35,274 nucleotides of DNA from Eubacterium sp. (GTDB lineage Bacteria; Bacillota; Clostridia; Lachnospirales; Lachnospiraceae), in contig JAFRGW010000093.1 in the NCBI GenBank assembly GCA_017433615.1, forward strand, positions 1 through 35,274, read 5' to 3'. Shown here piece after piece: positions 8,450-15,669 of the stretch. The number at the start of each line of letters is the position of its first letter. Position 1 is the stretch's first letter. Position numbers and translations under genes: made by a program. The notes beneath the pieces were generated by a model. It saw only the letters and a program-made list of their open reading frames with translations. It ran no database searches and had not been told where the DNA came from.

Positions 8450-9037
8450 CTATGGTTGTCCGTAATCAAATCCAATCCGCTCAAGTTCATTTCTGAGCGC
8501 CTGCTTTCCCCTCCCGGCGAGATGATACATCTGCTTTTTGCTCTTATGCATAATCACTCCGGCCTCTTCATAGCTCATCTGTGCAAAATACAGAAGATAC
8601 AGGACATCCCTGTATTCCGTATGAAGTTTCTCCATGGCCTCATAAAGCTGCCGCTTCTGCTCCTCTTTCAGCAGTTCTGTTTCCGGGCCGTTAAACACTG
8701 CATCGGATGATTCGGCACCCCTCCCGGGAGGTTCAGACCGGTATTTTTCTGAAAGATTCAACTCCCGCCGTTTTTTTCGATTATGTTTCAGTGCAAGCTT
8801 CCGCCCGATTGCAAACAGCCATGTTTTAAAGCTGCTCCCTTTTGCCGTCCAGGATTTTTTCAGTGCGATCGCGACAAAGCTGTCCATCATCAGATCTTCC
8901 GCATCTTCCATGGTATCCACATAACCGCGCAGAAAAAGCGTCAGACTGCTGCCGTAGCGGTCCAGCAGCTCTCCAAGTGCCTCTTTATCTTCATCAGCCA
9001 GAAAGCGACTGTATAATTTTTCGTCTGTTTCATGCAT
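8450..9037 (-). CDS. ECF-type RNA polymerase sigma factor
   Basis: The protein has 195 residues, the usual ECF length. Residues about 10-95 are sigma region 2, with DRYGSSLTLFLRGYV, DAEDLMMDSFVAI and the -10-reading stretch FKTWLFAIGRKLALKHNR. A linker rich in charge follows. Residues about 125-190 are region 4, with LHTEYRDVLYLLYFAQMSYEEAG and the helix-turn-helix SKKQMYHLAGRGKQAL that reads the -35 element. It is the first gene of the operon with the polytopic membrane protein and PrsW. An inverted repeat overlaps its upstream region (9064-9082). Its regulon cannot be read from this window; the surface protein on the same strand is a natural candidate. Confidence 0.93.
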   Translation of the reverse strand: MHETDEKLYSRFLADEDKEALGELLDRYGSSLTLFLRGYVDTMEDAEDLMMDSFVAIALKKSWTAKGSSFKTWLFAIGRKLALKHNRKKRRELNLSEKYRSEPPGRGAESSDAVFNGPETELLKEEQKRQLYEAMEKLHTEYRDVLYLLYFAQMSYEEAGVIMHKSKKQMYHLAGRGKQALRNELERIGFDYGQP

Positions 9038-9063
9038 AGCCGTCTTCCCCCGCCTTTGTTTTC

Positions 9064-9082
9064 AATATGATTGTATCATATT
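9064..9082. promoter_or_regulatory. Perfect inverted repeat, candidate operator upstream of the sigma factor
   Basis: AATATGA (9064-9070), five bases, then TCATATT (9076-9082) form a perfect dyad 27 bases before the sigma factor start. On the minus strand it contains TACAAT and TAATAT hexamers that could serve as a -10 element. A dimeric regulator or a promoter with overlapping operator would fit. The rest of 9083-9160 shows no other clear element. Confidence 0.5.
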
Positions 9083-9166
9083 ATCGTGCAGAATAAATGT
9101 CCTATCTGTAACCTTTCTGTTTGCTTTGTATCGATATTTGATCCGCTTCTGCCTTTCGATCATCCC

Positions 9167-9195
9167 TTGTATCTTTTTTCCCGTTACGTTATGAT
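9167..9195 (+). promoter_or_regulatory. Sigma-A type promoter for mtnA-deoD-murG
   Basis: TTGTAT (9167-9172) and TATGAT (9190-9195) are separated by exactly 17 bases. The first gene starts at 9274 behind an AGGAAGG site. This is a good housekeeping-sigma match for the three-gene operon. Confidence 0.7.
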
Positions 9196-9273
9196 AGAAC
9201 ATGACAAAAAGCAGCAGAATCTTGTCACCAAAACACACACAGATGATTATATATATCAGGAAGGAACCCGCAA

Positions 9274-10347
9274 ATGACTTCAGACAAACTCAAACAGGTA
9301 ACCCACATTGACAATGTGCGTCTCTCAGATGACGACTGCTCGGTCATTATCATTGACCAGACCCGGCTGCCGAATCACGTGGAATACATCTCGCTGCACA
9401 CTGCGCAGGAGATCTGGGACGCGATCCATCTGCTGAAGGTACGCGGCGCCCCGGCGATCGGCATCGCTGCCGGTTATGGCATCTATGTACTTGCCCGGCA
9501 GATCGAATCCGACAATTATGAAACATTCCTGACCGAATTCCACAGGCAGGCGGAATATCTTAATTCCTCCCGTCCGACCGCGGTCAACCTGAGCTGGGCA
9601 CTGCGCCGCATGGAACAGGTTGTAAAAGACAATGCTTCTCTTTCCGTGCCGGAAATTCTGGATCTGCTCGGCAAAGAATGCCGCGCAATCCACGAAGAAG
9701 ACATCGCGATGTGCCGCGCAATCTCAGAATACGGTCTGTCGCTCTTAAAAGACGGCGACGGCGTGCTGACGCACTGCAACGCCGGTCCGCTCGCGACATC
9801 CCGCTACGGAACCGGACAGGGACCGCTCTTCCTCGCCGCCGAAAAGGGTGTGAATATCAAGGTGTTCGCAGATGAAACCCGGCCGCTCCTGCAGGGCGCA
9901 CGTCTGACCTCCTATGAACTGCATAACGCAGGTGTCGATGTCACGCTGATCTGCGACAACATGGCAAGCATCGTCATGAAGAATGGCTGGGTGCAGGCCT
10001 GCATGGTCGGCTGTGACCGTGTCGCGGCAAACGGAGATGCAGCCAACAAGATCGGCACCAGCGGTGTCGCCATTCTGGCAAAACACTATGGTATCCCGTT
10101 CTACGTGCTCGGCCCGACGTCCACGATCGACATGAACTGCCCGACCGGTGATGACATCAAGATCGAGCAGCGCAATCCGGACGAGATCAAGGAAATGTTC
10201 TACGCAGAACCTGTCGCTCTCAAAGACGTCAAGTGCTACAATCCGTCATTCGACGTCACCGATCACGAACTGATCACAGCCATTATCACCGACAAAGGAA
10301 TCTGCCGGCCGCCGTACACGGAGAGTCTGGCGAAGTTATTCGAATAA
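9274..10347 (+). CDS. mtnA: S-methyl-5-thioribose-1-phosphate isomerase
   Basis: MtnA isomerises 5-methylthioribose-1-phosphate to methylthioribulose-1-phosphate in methionine salvage in the cytoplasm. The 357 residues match the family length. Diagnostic motifs are [13 protein letters not shown] near residue 60-72, [16 protein letters not shown] with the expected catalytic Cys at 168, [18 protein letters not shown], and [17 protein letters not shown] with the catalytic Asp at 248. AGGAAGG lies 9 bases before the ATG. The purine nucleoside phosphorylase gene follows after 41 bases; a phosphorylase acting on methylthioadenosine would supply the substrate of MtnA, so the pair could form the start of a salvage or ribose-1-phosphate-type shunt. 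Later salvage genes (dehydratase, aldolase, kinase) are not in this window. Confidence 0.94.
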   Translation: MTSDKLKQVTHIDNVRLSDDDCSVIIIDQTRLPNHVEYISLHTAQEIWDAIHLLKVRGAPAIGIAAGYGIYVLARQIESDNYETFLTEFHRQAEYLNSSRPTAVNLSWALRRMEQVVKDNASLSVPEILDLLGKECRAIHEEDIAMCRAISEYGLSLLKDGDGVLTHCNAGPLATSRYGTGQGPLFLAAEKGVNIKVFADETRPLLQGARLTSYELHNAGVDVTLICDNMASIVMKNGWVQACMVGCDRVAANGDAANKIGTSGVAILAKHYGIPFYVLGPTSTIDMNCPTGDDIKIEQRNPDEIKEMFYAEPVALKDVKCYNPSFDVTDHELITAIITDKGICRPPYTESLAKLFE

Positions 10348-10388
10348 TCACCACACTTTATACGCTACTGGCAGAAAGGAGTTATCAA

Positions 10389-11120
10389 ATGTCTGTAATT
10401 ACATCCATCACCGGCTGCATCAAAGCCGAAAAAGACAACGTCGCAAAAGTAGTCCTGTTCCCGGGCGATCCGCTTCGCGCAAAATACATCGCCGAGAACT
10501 TTCTGGAGGATGCCATCCTGTTCAATGACGTCCGCAACATGCTTGGCTACACCGGCACCTACAGGGGCCGCCGCATTTCTGTCATGGGAAGCGGCATGGG
10601 CATTCCGTCCGCGTGCCTGTATGCGACAGATCTCTACAACCAGTTTGACGTCGAGACCATCATCCGCGTCGGTTCCACCGGTGCGCTGACTGACGACATC
10701 AACCTCAAAGACGTCATCGTAGCCATGAGCGCTTCCACAAACTCTGACTTTGCGTCTCAGTATGATTTTCCGGCACATCTGGCACCGACAGCTGACTGGG
10801 GCCTCCTGAAGACAGCAGTTGACGCCGGCGAAGCCATGAACATTCCGGTGAAAGTCGGCCCGGTTCTCTCGACCGACACCTTCATCAACGCAATTCCGAA
10901 TGTCAATGAAAAATGGAGAAACATGGGACATCTGTGCGTCGAAATGGAGACCGCCGGTCTCTATGCCCTGTCCATGGCATGGCACAAGAAGGCACTGGCC
11001 ATTCTCTCCGTCTCTGACCACATCTTCAAGGGAGAATTCCTGACACCGGAAGAGATCCGCGACGGCTTCACAGATATGATGAAGATTGCACTGGAGACAG
11101 CGTGGGCTTACGCTGAATAA
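10389..11120 (+). CDS. deoD: Purine nucleoside phosphorylase, DeoD type
   Basis: A 243-residue protein of the hexameric PNP family, which phosphorolyses purine nucleosides to base and ribose-1-phosphate. Visible motifs are VVLFPGDPLRAKYIAENFL (phosphate Arg), GSGMGIPSACLYATDL, IRVGSTGALTDDI, CVEMETAGLYAL (ribose-binding Met-Glu) and LSVSDHIFKG with the catalytic Asp. The start was set at 10389, where AAAGGAG lies 8 bases upstream; a longer in-frame extension back to 10233 overlaps mtnA and is not used. DeoD enzymes accept adenosine and some accept methylthioadenosine, so its place between mtnA and murG suggests it could feed MtnA (inference). Confidence 0.93.
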   Translation: MSVITSITGCIKAEKDNVAKVVLFPGDPLRAKYIAENFLEDAILFNDVRNMLGYTGTYRGRRISVMGSGMGIPSACLYATDLYNQFDVETIIRVGSTGALTDDINLKDVIVAMSASTNSDFASQYDFPAHLAPTADWGLLKTAVDAGEAMNIPVKVGPVLSTDTFINAIPNVNEKWRNMGHLCVEMETAGLYALSMAWHKKALAILSVSDHIFKGEFLTPEEIRDGFTDMMKIALETAWAYAE

Positions 11121-11168
11121 ATCGGGGTTTGTCGAGTTCGCACCTACCTTCAGAAATGGAGAATTATT

Positions 11169-12233
11169 ATGAAAAAAATCGTACTGACCGGCGGCGGAAC
11201 CGCCGGCCATGTCACGCCGAACATCGCCCTGCTTCCTGCTCTGAAGGAGGCAGGCTATGAAGTACATTATATTGGCTCCCATGACGGAATTGAAAAGGAA
11301 TTGATTGAGCGCGCAGGCATTCCGTATTACGGGATTTCCTCGGGCAAACTCCGCCGCTATGTGGATCTGAAAAATCTTTCTGATCCGTTTCGTGTCCTCA
11401 AGGGAATCGGTGATGCACGCAAAGTGCTGAAAAAGCTGAAACCGGACATTGTCTTTTCCAAAGGCGGATTTGTTGCAGTCCCGGTGGTTCTCGCCGCACG
11501 CAGGCTGAAGATCCCGGCTATCATCCACGAATCTGATATGACGCCGGGTCTGGCCAACCGGATCTGCATTCCAAATGCAGTCAAAGTCTGCTGCAATTTC
11601 CCGGAAACACTGCAGAATCTTCCGGCTGAGAAGGCGGTCCTCACGGGTTCACCGATCCGCAGCGAACTGCTCTCGGGTGACGCACTGAAAGCACGCGCCT
11701 TCTGCGGCTTCACCGATGACAAGCCTGTCATTCTGATGATCGGCGGCAGTCTCGGTGCCGTCGCCGTCAATGAATGCCTGCGCGAAGCGCTCCCGACACT
11801 GCTGAAACGGTATAATGTCGTGCACCTGTGCGGCAAGGGCAACCTTGATCAGACACTGGGAAGCGTCCCGGGCTACGTGCAGTATGAGTATATCAGCAAG
11901 GAACTGCCGGATCTGTTTGCACTTGCAGACATCGTGCTGTCCCGCGCGGGCGCAAATGCGATCTGTGAGCTGCAGGCACTTGCAAAGCCGAATCTTCTGA
12001 TCCCGCTTCCGGCAGAAGCCAGCCGCGGCGACCAGCTGCTGAATGCCGCTTCATTTGAGAAGCAGGGCTACAGCATGGTGCTACAGCAGTCAGAGATGAA
12101 CCGTACATCGCTTGTGGAGGCACTGGACAAGCTGTACGAAAACCGCGGACAGTACATCAGAGCCATGCAAAAGAGCGAGCAGGCTGATGCCGTGCGCACA
12201 ATTGTCGGCCTGATCGAGCAGTACAAAAAGTAA
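11169..12233 (+). CDS. murG: Lipid II synthase, UDP-GlcNAc:undecaprenyl-PP-MurNAc-pentapeptide GlcNAc transferase
   Basis: MurG adds GlcNAc to lipid I to make lipid II on the inner face of the membrane, the last cytoplasmic step of peptidoglycan precursor synthesis. The 354 residues show the GT28 two-domain layout: GGGTAGHVTPNIAL near residues 8-21, SKGGFVAVPVVLAARRL and HESDMTPGLANRI in the N domain, GGSLGAVAVNE at about 190, and the UDP-GlcNAc site LSRAGANAICEL at about 257. GGAG precedes the ATG. It is outside the usual division/cell-wall cluster and follows deoD by 48 bases, so a second copy elsewhere in the genome is possible. A strong terminator follows. Confidence 0.93.
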   Translation: MKKIVLTGGGTAGHVTPNIALLPALKEAGYEVHYIGSHDGIEKELIERAGIPYYGISSGKLRRYVDLKNLSDPFRVLKGIGDARKVLKKLKPDIVFSKGGFVAVPVVLAARRLKIPAIIHESDMTPGLANRICIPNAVKVCCNFPETLQNLPAEKAVLTGSPIRSELLSGDALKARAFCGFTDDKPVILMIGGSLGAVAVNECLREALPTLLKRYNVVHLCGKGNLDQTLGSVPGYVQYEYISKELPDLFALADIVLSRAGANAICELQALAKPNLLIPLPAEASRGDQLLNAASFEKQGYSMVLQQSEMNRTSLVEALDKLYENRGQYIRAMQKSEQADAVRTIVGLIEQYKK

Positions 12234-12261
12234 AACAACGTTGAATCTGAAACCCAAAAAA

Positions 12262-12292
12262 CGGCCGCACCCGGTATTTACCGGTGCGGCCG
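12262..12292. terminator. Bidirectional intrinsic terminator between murG and pgi
   Basis: CGGCCGCACC..GGT pairs with ACCGGTGCGGCCG (one bulged C, ATTT loop). On the plus strand it is followed by CCTTTTATTT. On the minus strand it is followed by GTTTTTTGGG. The convergent genes murG (ending 12233) and pgi (ending 12306) share it. Confidence 0.9.
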
Positions 12293-12305
12293 CCCTTTTA
12301 TTTCA

Positions 12306-13889
12306 TCAGATCTCCAGCAGGTCACTGAATGCCTTCAGCGCGCCGTCTGTCTCATGTGCCAGAACCCGTTTTGCCAGCAGCTTGCCGAGCTGTACGCCTT
12401 CCTGGTCAAAGCTGTTGACGTTCCACAGGAATCCCTGGAACATGATCTTATTCTCAAAGTGTGCCAGCAGTGCACCGAGGGATTCCGGATTGAGCTGCTC
12501 ACCTGTGATCAGGCTGGACGGACGTCCGCCTGCAAAATACTTGTTCGGATCTTCATCATCTTTTCCGCACGCGAACGCCATGATCTGCGCCACGACATTT
12601 GCGCAGAGCTTCTGCTGGCTGGTGCTGCCTTGGATGTCAACATCCATGCCTGCCTGATTCTGCTTAAATCCGACGAACTGCAGCGGAACAATGTTGGTTC
12701 CCTGGTGGAGCAGCTGGTAGAAGGAATGCTGTCCGTTGGTTCCCGGCTCACCGAAAATAACCGGACCTGTCACATAATTCACCGGCTCGCCGAAGCGGTT
12801 GACGGATTTGCCGTTGGACTCCATGTCGAGCTGCTGCAGATGTGCCGGGAAGCGGGCAAGCGCCTGTGAATACGGCAGAACTGCGGTGCAGAGATAACCC
12901 TGTACATTGCGCTCGTAAACGCCGATCAGCGCGTCCATCATTGCGGCATTCTGCATCGGATCCGGATTCTTTGCCAGTTCATCAGCAGCTGCTGCGCCGT
13001 CCATGATTCTCGCGAAAATGTCCGGTCCGAATGCAAGGGAAAGCACAACTGCGCCGACGCAGGATGAAGAGGAATAACGTCCGCCGATATAGTCATCCAT
13101 GAAGAAAGCTGCGCGGTAGTCCGTGCTGGAAGCAAGCGGCGAGGTCTCACTGGTAACTGCAAGCATATGCTGTGCCGGATCAACGCCTGCATTCTTAAGT
13201 GCTTCGCGGACAAAGGATTCATTTGTCAGCGTCTCAAGCGTCGTGCCTGATTTGGATACAACGATAAACAGAGAATGCGGAATATCAACGCTCTTGAGAA
13301 CTGCCGCCGCATCATCCGGATCAACGTTGCTGATAAAGCGCGCTTCCATCTTGAGCGCATCGTTCTGTTTTGCCCAGTTCTCCAGTGCAATATAGATCGC
13401 GCGCGGTCCCAGATCGCTTCCGCCGATACCGATCTGCACGACGGTTGTAAACGGCTCGCCGGCCGCATTGGTGATCTCACCAGCGTGAACAGCATTTGCA
13501 AAATCAGCGGCCTTCTTCTGCTGGGAGACATAGAATTCTCGCTTGTTGACGCCGTCCGCCATGACATCTTTGCCAAGCTGGCCGCGGCAGAGCTGGTGCA
13601 GAACCAGGCGTTTCTCACCGGTATTGATCACGGCACCGTTATACAATTCTTCGTATTTCTCTGTCAGCTGTGCTTCCTCTGCCAGTTCCTTCAGGACTGC
13701 GAGCACATTGTCGTCCACTTCCTTCGCTGCAAAATTATAATTCAGACCGCAGGCCATCGGCACGGTGTATTTTGCGACACGTGCAGCGCCGTTCTCGCCG
13801 GTCATCTCCTTAACGAGATCAACCGTTCCCTTCAGGGCAAGAAACTTATCATAGACAGCCAGCGTATCCAGATTTTTCCATGAAACCAT
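12306..13889 (-). CDS. pgi: Glucose-6-phosphate isomerase
   Basis: This 527-residue enzyme interconverts glucose-6-phosphate and fructose-6-phosphate in glycolysis. Motifs are VQIGIGGSDLGPRAIYIAL, the SIS-domain phosphate loop FIVVSKSGTTLETLTN, GGRYSSSSCVGAVVLSLAFG, the signature with catalytic Glu FGEPGTNGQHSFYQLLHQGT, and GSTSQQKLCANVVAQ carrying the late Lys. The size matches the large PGI form rather than the 450-residue Bacillus form. The start chosen is the ATG at 13889 behind AGGAGG; ten further upstream residues in frame are judged non-coding. It appears to be a single-gene unit with its own promoter and terminator. Confidence 0.95.
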   Translation of the reverse strand: MVSWKNLDTLAVYDKFLALKGTVDLVKEMTGENGAARVAKYTVPMACGLNYNFAAKEVDDNVLAVLKELAEEAQLTEKYEELYNGAVINTGEKRLVLHQLCRGQLGKDVMADGVNKREFYVSQQKKAADFANAVHAGEITNAAGEPFTTVVQIGIGGSDLGPRAIYIALENWAKQNDALKMEARFISNVDPDDAAAVLKSVDIPHSLFIVVSKSGTTLETLTNESFVREALKNAGVDPAQHMLAVTSETSPLASSTDYRAAFFMDDYIGGRYSSSSCVGAVVLSLAFGPDIFARIMDGAAAADELAKNPDPMQNAAMMDALIGVYERNVQGYLCTAVLPYSQALARFPAHLQQLDMESNGKSVNRFGEPVNYVTGPVIFGEPGTNGQHSFYQLLHQGTNIVPLQFVGFKQNQAGMDVDIQGSTSQQKLCANVVAQIMAFACGKDDEDPNKYFAGGRPSSLITGEQLNPESLGALLAHFENKIMFQGFLWNVNSFDQEGVQLGKLLAKRVLAHETDGALKAFSDLLEI

Positions 13890-13954
13890 AACGTAAAATC
13901 CTCCTACAGTAAAGTTCACATCGATCGGGTTTTGCTTTTAAACCTCCATTTACT

Positions 13955-13983
13955 ACTATACCACGTTCTAGTATTTCCTAAAA
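13955..13983 (-). promoter_or_regulatory. Promoter of pgi with extended -10
   Basis: On the minus strand TGGTATAGT is an extended -10 (TATAGT at 13960-13955). The -35 region TTTTAG about 17 bases upstream is weak, which is usual for extended -10 promoters. It lies 66 bases before the pgi start. Confidence 0.5.
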
Positions 13984-14026
13984 GATTACAAAAGTATTTT
14001 TTATACAACTGCAGTTGGACATAAGT

Positions 14027-14072
14027 AAAAATGCCGGCATTCGCAGAATCAATTCCGCGAAGCCGGTATTTT
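14027..14072 (-). terminator. Intrinsic terminator after the NhaC-type antiporter gene
   Basis: A long stem pairs AAAATxCCGGC with GCCGGxATTTT and continues with TCGCxGAAT/ATTCxGCGA. On the minus strand the stem ends in GCCGGCATTTTTAC, giving the T-run. It starts 22 bases after the antiporter stop at 14095. Confidence 0.8.
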
Positions 14073-14094
14073 ACAAACAACAATTCATCATGAT

Positions 14095-15462
14095 TTACAT
14101 GATAAACCCAAACACCAGATATAAAACCACCGCGCCGCCGGCTGCGATCATGACATACGGAAGCTGCGAGACCGCGTGCTCCATATTGTCGATTCCGGCA
14201 GCACTGGAGGAAAGAATCGTCGCATCGGTGTAGAAGCAGGCGTGGCTCCCGAACGCACCGCCGGAAATAATCGCCGCCATGGTAAGCACCGCGTTGCCGC
14301 CGATCGCCGCACACATAGGGATCAGGATCGGGATCACGACTGCGCTCATGCCCCAGTTGGATCCTGTGACAAATGCAAGTGTCGCGAGCAGGACAAAGGA
14401 AATGGCCGGAAACAGCGCCGGCGTCAGCAGCGGCTTCGCCAGTTCAATCAGATATTCCGTCAGATGCAGTTCGCCGCAGACATGTGCCAGGGAAAATGCG
14501 CCGACCAGCATGAAGAACACTGTCAGCATTTCGCCGAATCCCTGGATCATATGCTCTGTGAACACTTCCATCGTCATACGGCGGAACGGTACATAGAGGA
14601 CCACACAGAGTGCGAGTGTCACAATGACCGCCAGGAGCAGATCACCTGTCGCAATGGCAATGCCGACCAGCACGAGAATCGGGATCAGAAAATCCCGCAG
14701 CCGGCCATTCTGCATCTGCTCTTCGCCCTGCATGGGACCGCCGTGATTGTATTTTGCACTGTCGGCACTGTACACCTCTCCCGTTTTTTCCACACGGGCA
14801 AATGCCTTCTTCATCGCACCCAGTTTCGGGAATTTTCCGATCGTAAAAAGAAATACGATCAACAGCGCGAAAAAGGGATAAAAGCAATAGGGAATCGCAT
14901 GCACATAAGCGTCCATGCCGGACGCGAACTGTGAAGAAATCAGATCATGCTGATAGAAAAGACCCGCAAAAAACACGGCCCAGGTGGAAAACGGCAGCAG
15001 CACACAGACCGGCGCGCCGGTGGAATCCAGCACAAACGCCAGCGATTCGCGCGGCAGCTTCCGCCTGTCATACAGATCCTTCATACAGACGCCCACTGTG
15101 AGGACATTCAGATAATCATCCACAAAAATCAGAAGTCCCAGAAGAAATGACGCGAACATCGTGCGGTTCTGTGTTCTGCAGAACCGCGAGAGAATTCTGG
15201 AAAATCCGCCGGTCCCGCCCGCCGCCTGCAGAACGGCAATCAGACTGCCGAACAGGCCGCAGACCAGCCAGAGCCAGACATTATCCGGATCGCCGACAAC
15301 TTCCTGCAGAATGCCGATCCATTCTCCCAGAAAACTGCCGCGGTAGAGGACAATGCTTCCGGCCAGAGATCCCAGAAGCAGGAATTCGATGCAGCGCTTT
15401 GTGATGACAGCGCCGGCAACGACAAATAGAATGATGATTAATGCAATGAGACCGTCAGGCAT
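14095..15462 (-). CDS. NhaC-family Na+/H+ antiporter-like membrane transporter
   Basis: A 455-residue integral membrane protein with about 11-12 hydrophobic helices. It carries family-typical stretches FVDDYLNVLTVG, PFSTWAVFFAG, GSNWGMSAVVIPILIPM and GAFGSHACFYTDATILSSSAAG, the last being the conserved GxxxxxxxSDTTILSS-like loop of the NhaC/PF03553 group. Members exchange Na+ for H+ or couple the exchange to organic acids or amino acids; the substrate here is unknown. The start at 15462 follows AAAGGAAG; an in-frame extension to 15618 runs through the palindromic element and is rejected. It lies 205 bases downstream of an NSS sodium symporter, and a large nested inverted repeat in that gap may control it. 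Confidence 0.85.
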   Translation of the reverse strand: MPDGLIALIIILFVVAGAVITKRCIEFLLLGSLAGSIVLYRGSFLGEWIGILQEVVGDPDNVWLWLVCGLFGSLIAVLQAAGGTGGFSRILSRFCRTQNRTMFASFLLGLLIFVDDYLNVLTVGVCMKDLYDRRKLPRESLAFVLDSTGAPVCVLLPFSTWAVFFAGLFYQHDLISSQFASGMDAYVHAIPYCFYPFFALLIVFLFTIGKFPKLGAMKKAFARVEKTGEVYSADSAKYNHGGPMQGEEQMQNGRLRDFLIPILVLVGIAIATGDLLLAVIVTLALCVVLYVPFRRMTMEVFTEHMIQGFGEMLTVFFMLVGAFSLAHVCGELHLTEYLIELAKPLLTPALFPAISFVLLATLAFVTGSNWGMSAVVIPILIPMCAAIGGNAVLTMAAIISGGAFGSHACFYTDATILSSSAAGIDNMEHAVSQLPYVMIAAGGAVVLYLVFGFIM

Positions 15463-15490
15463 GATGCTGCTTCCTTTCGTTCTCTTTTTT

Positions 15491-15645
15491 GTGCGGAATG
15501 TGCCGAACAACATTCCATCGCAGACACGCTCTCGCTCGCTCATCCTCGCAGCGGTACTATGCATCGCAGGGAGCCCCCTGCTCTGCAAGTACCGGCGGGA
15601 TTCGAACGGTCTGCTCACGGAATTGTTGTTCGGTACATTCCGCGC
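15491..15645 (-). other. 155-base nested inverted repeat: candidate structured leader RNA or small palindromic element
   Basis: The outer arms 15491-15516 and 15619-15645 pair over 26 base pairs with one bulge and two wobbles. Inside them GCAGAC (15520-15525) pairs with GTCTGC (15609-15614). Further in, GGTACT (15553-15558) pairs with AGTACC (15588-15593), TGCA pairs with TGCA, and GCAGGG pairs with CCCTGC around a four-base loop. Read on the minus strand, the two inner stems flank a tandem GA/GA mismatch, a well-known stable RNA motif. The element ends 28 bases before the antiporter start and is followed by ACAAAAAAGAG and then the ribosome binding site. No open protein, no obvious target-site duplication and no terminal T-run were seen. 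Confidence 0.6.
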
Positions 15646-15669
15646 CAGAGTTTCTGTAATAAACCGCCA

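Noticed and set aside
9071-9277. 68-codon plus-strand ORF before mtnA
   Set aside because: It runs through the sigma-factor operator and the mtnA promoter, has no ribosome binding site and overlaps the mtnA start by four bases only by chance.
10233-10388. Upstream in-frame extension of deoD
   Set aside because: It overlaps the end of mtnA and the encoded residues do not resemble the family; the ATG at 10389 has a good ribosome binding site.
15596-15608. tRNA T-loop-like GTTCGAATCCC on the minus strand
   Set aside because: No matching T-stem, anticodon arm or acceptor stem is found; it lies inside the nested inverted repeat.
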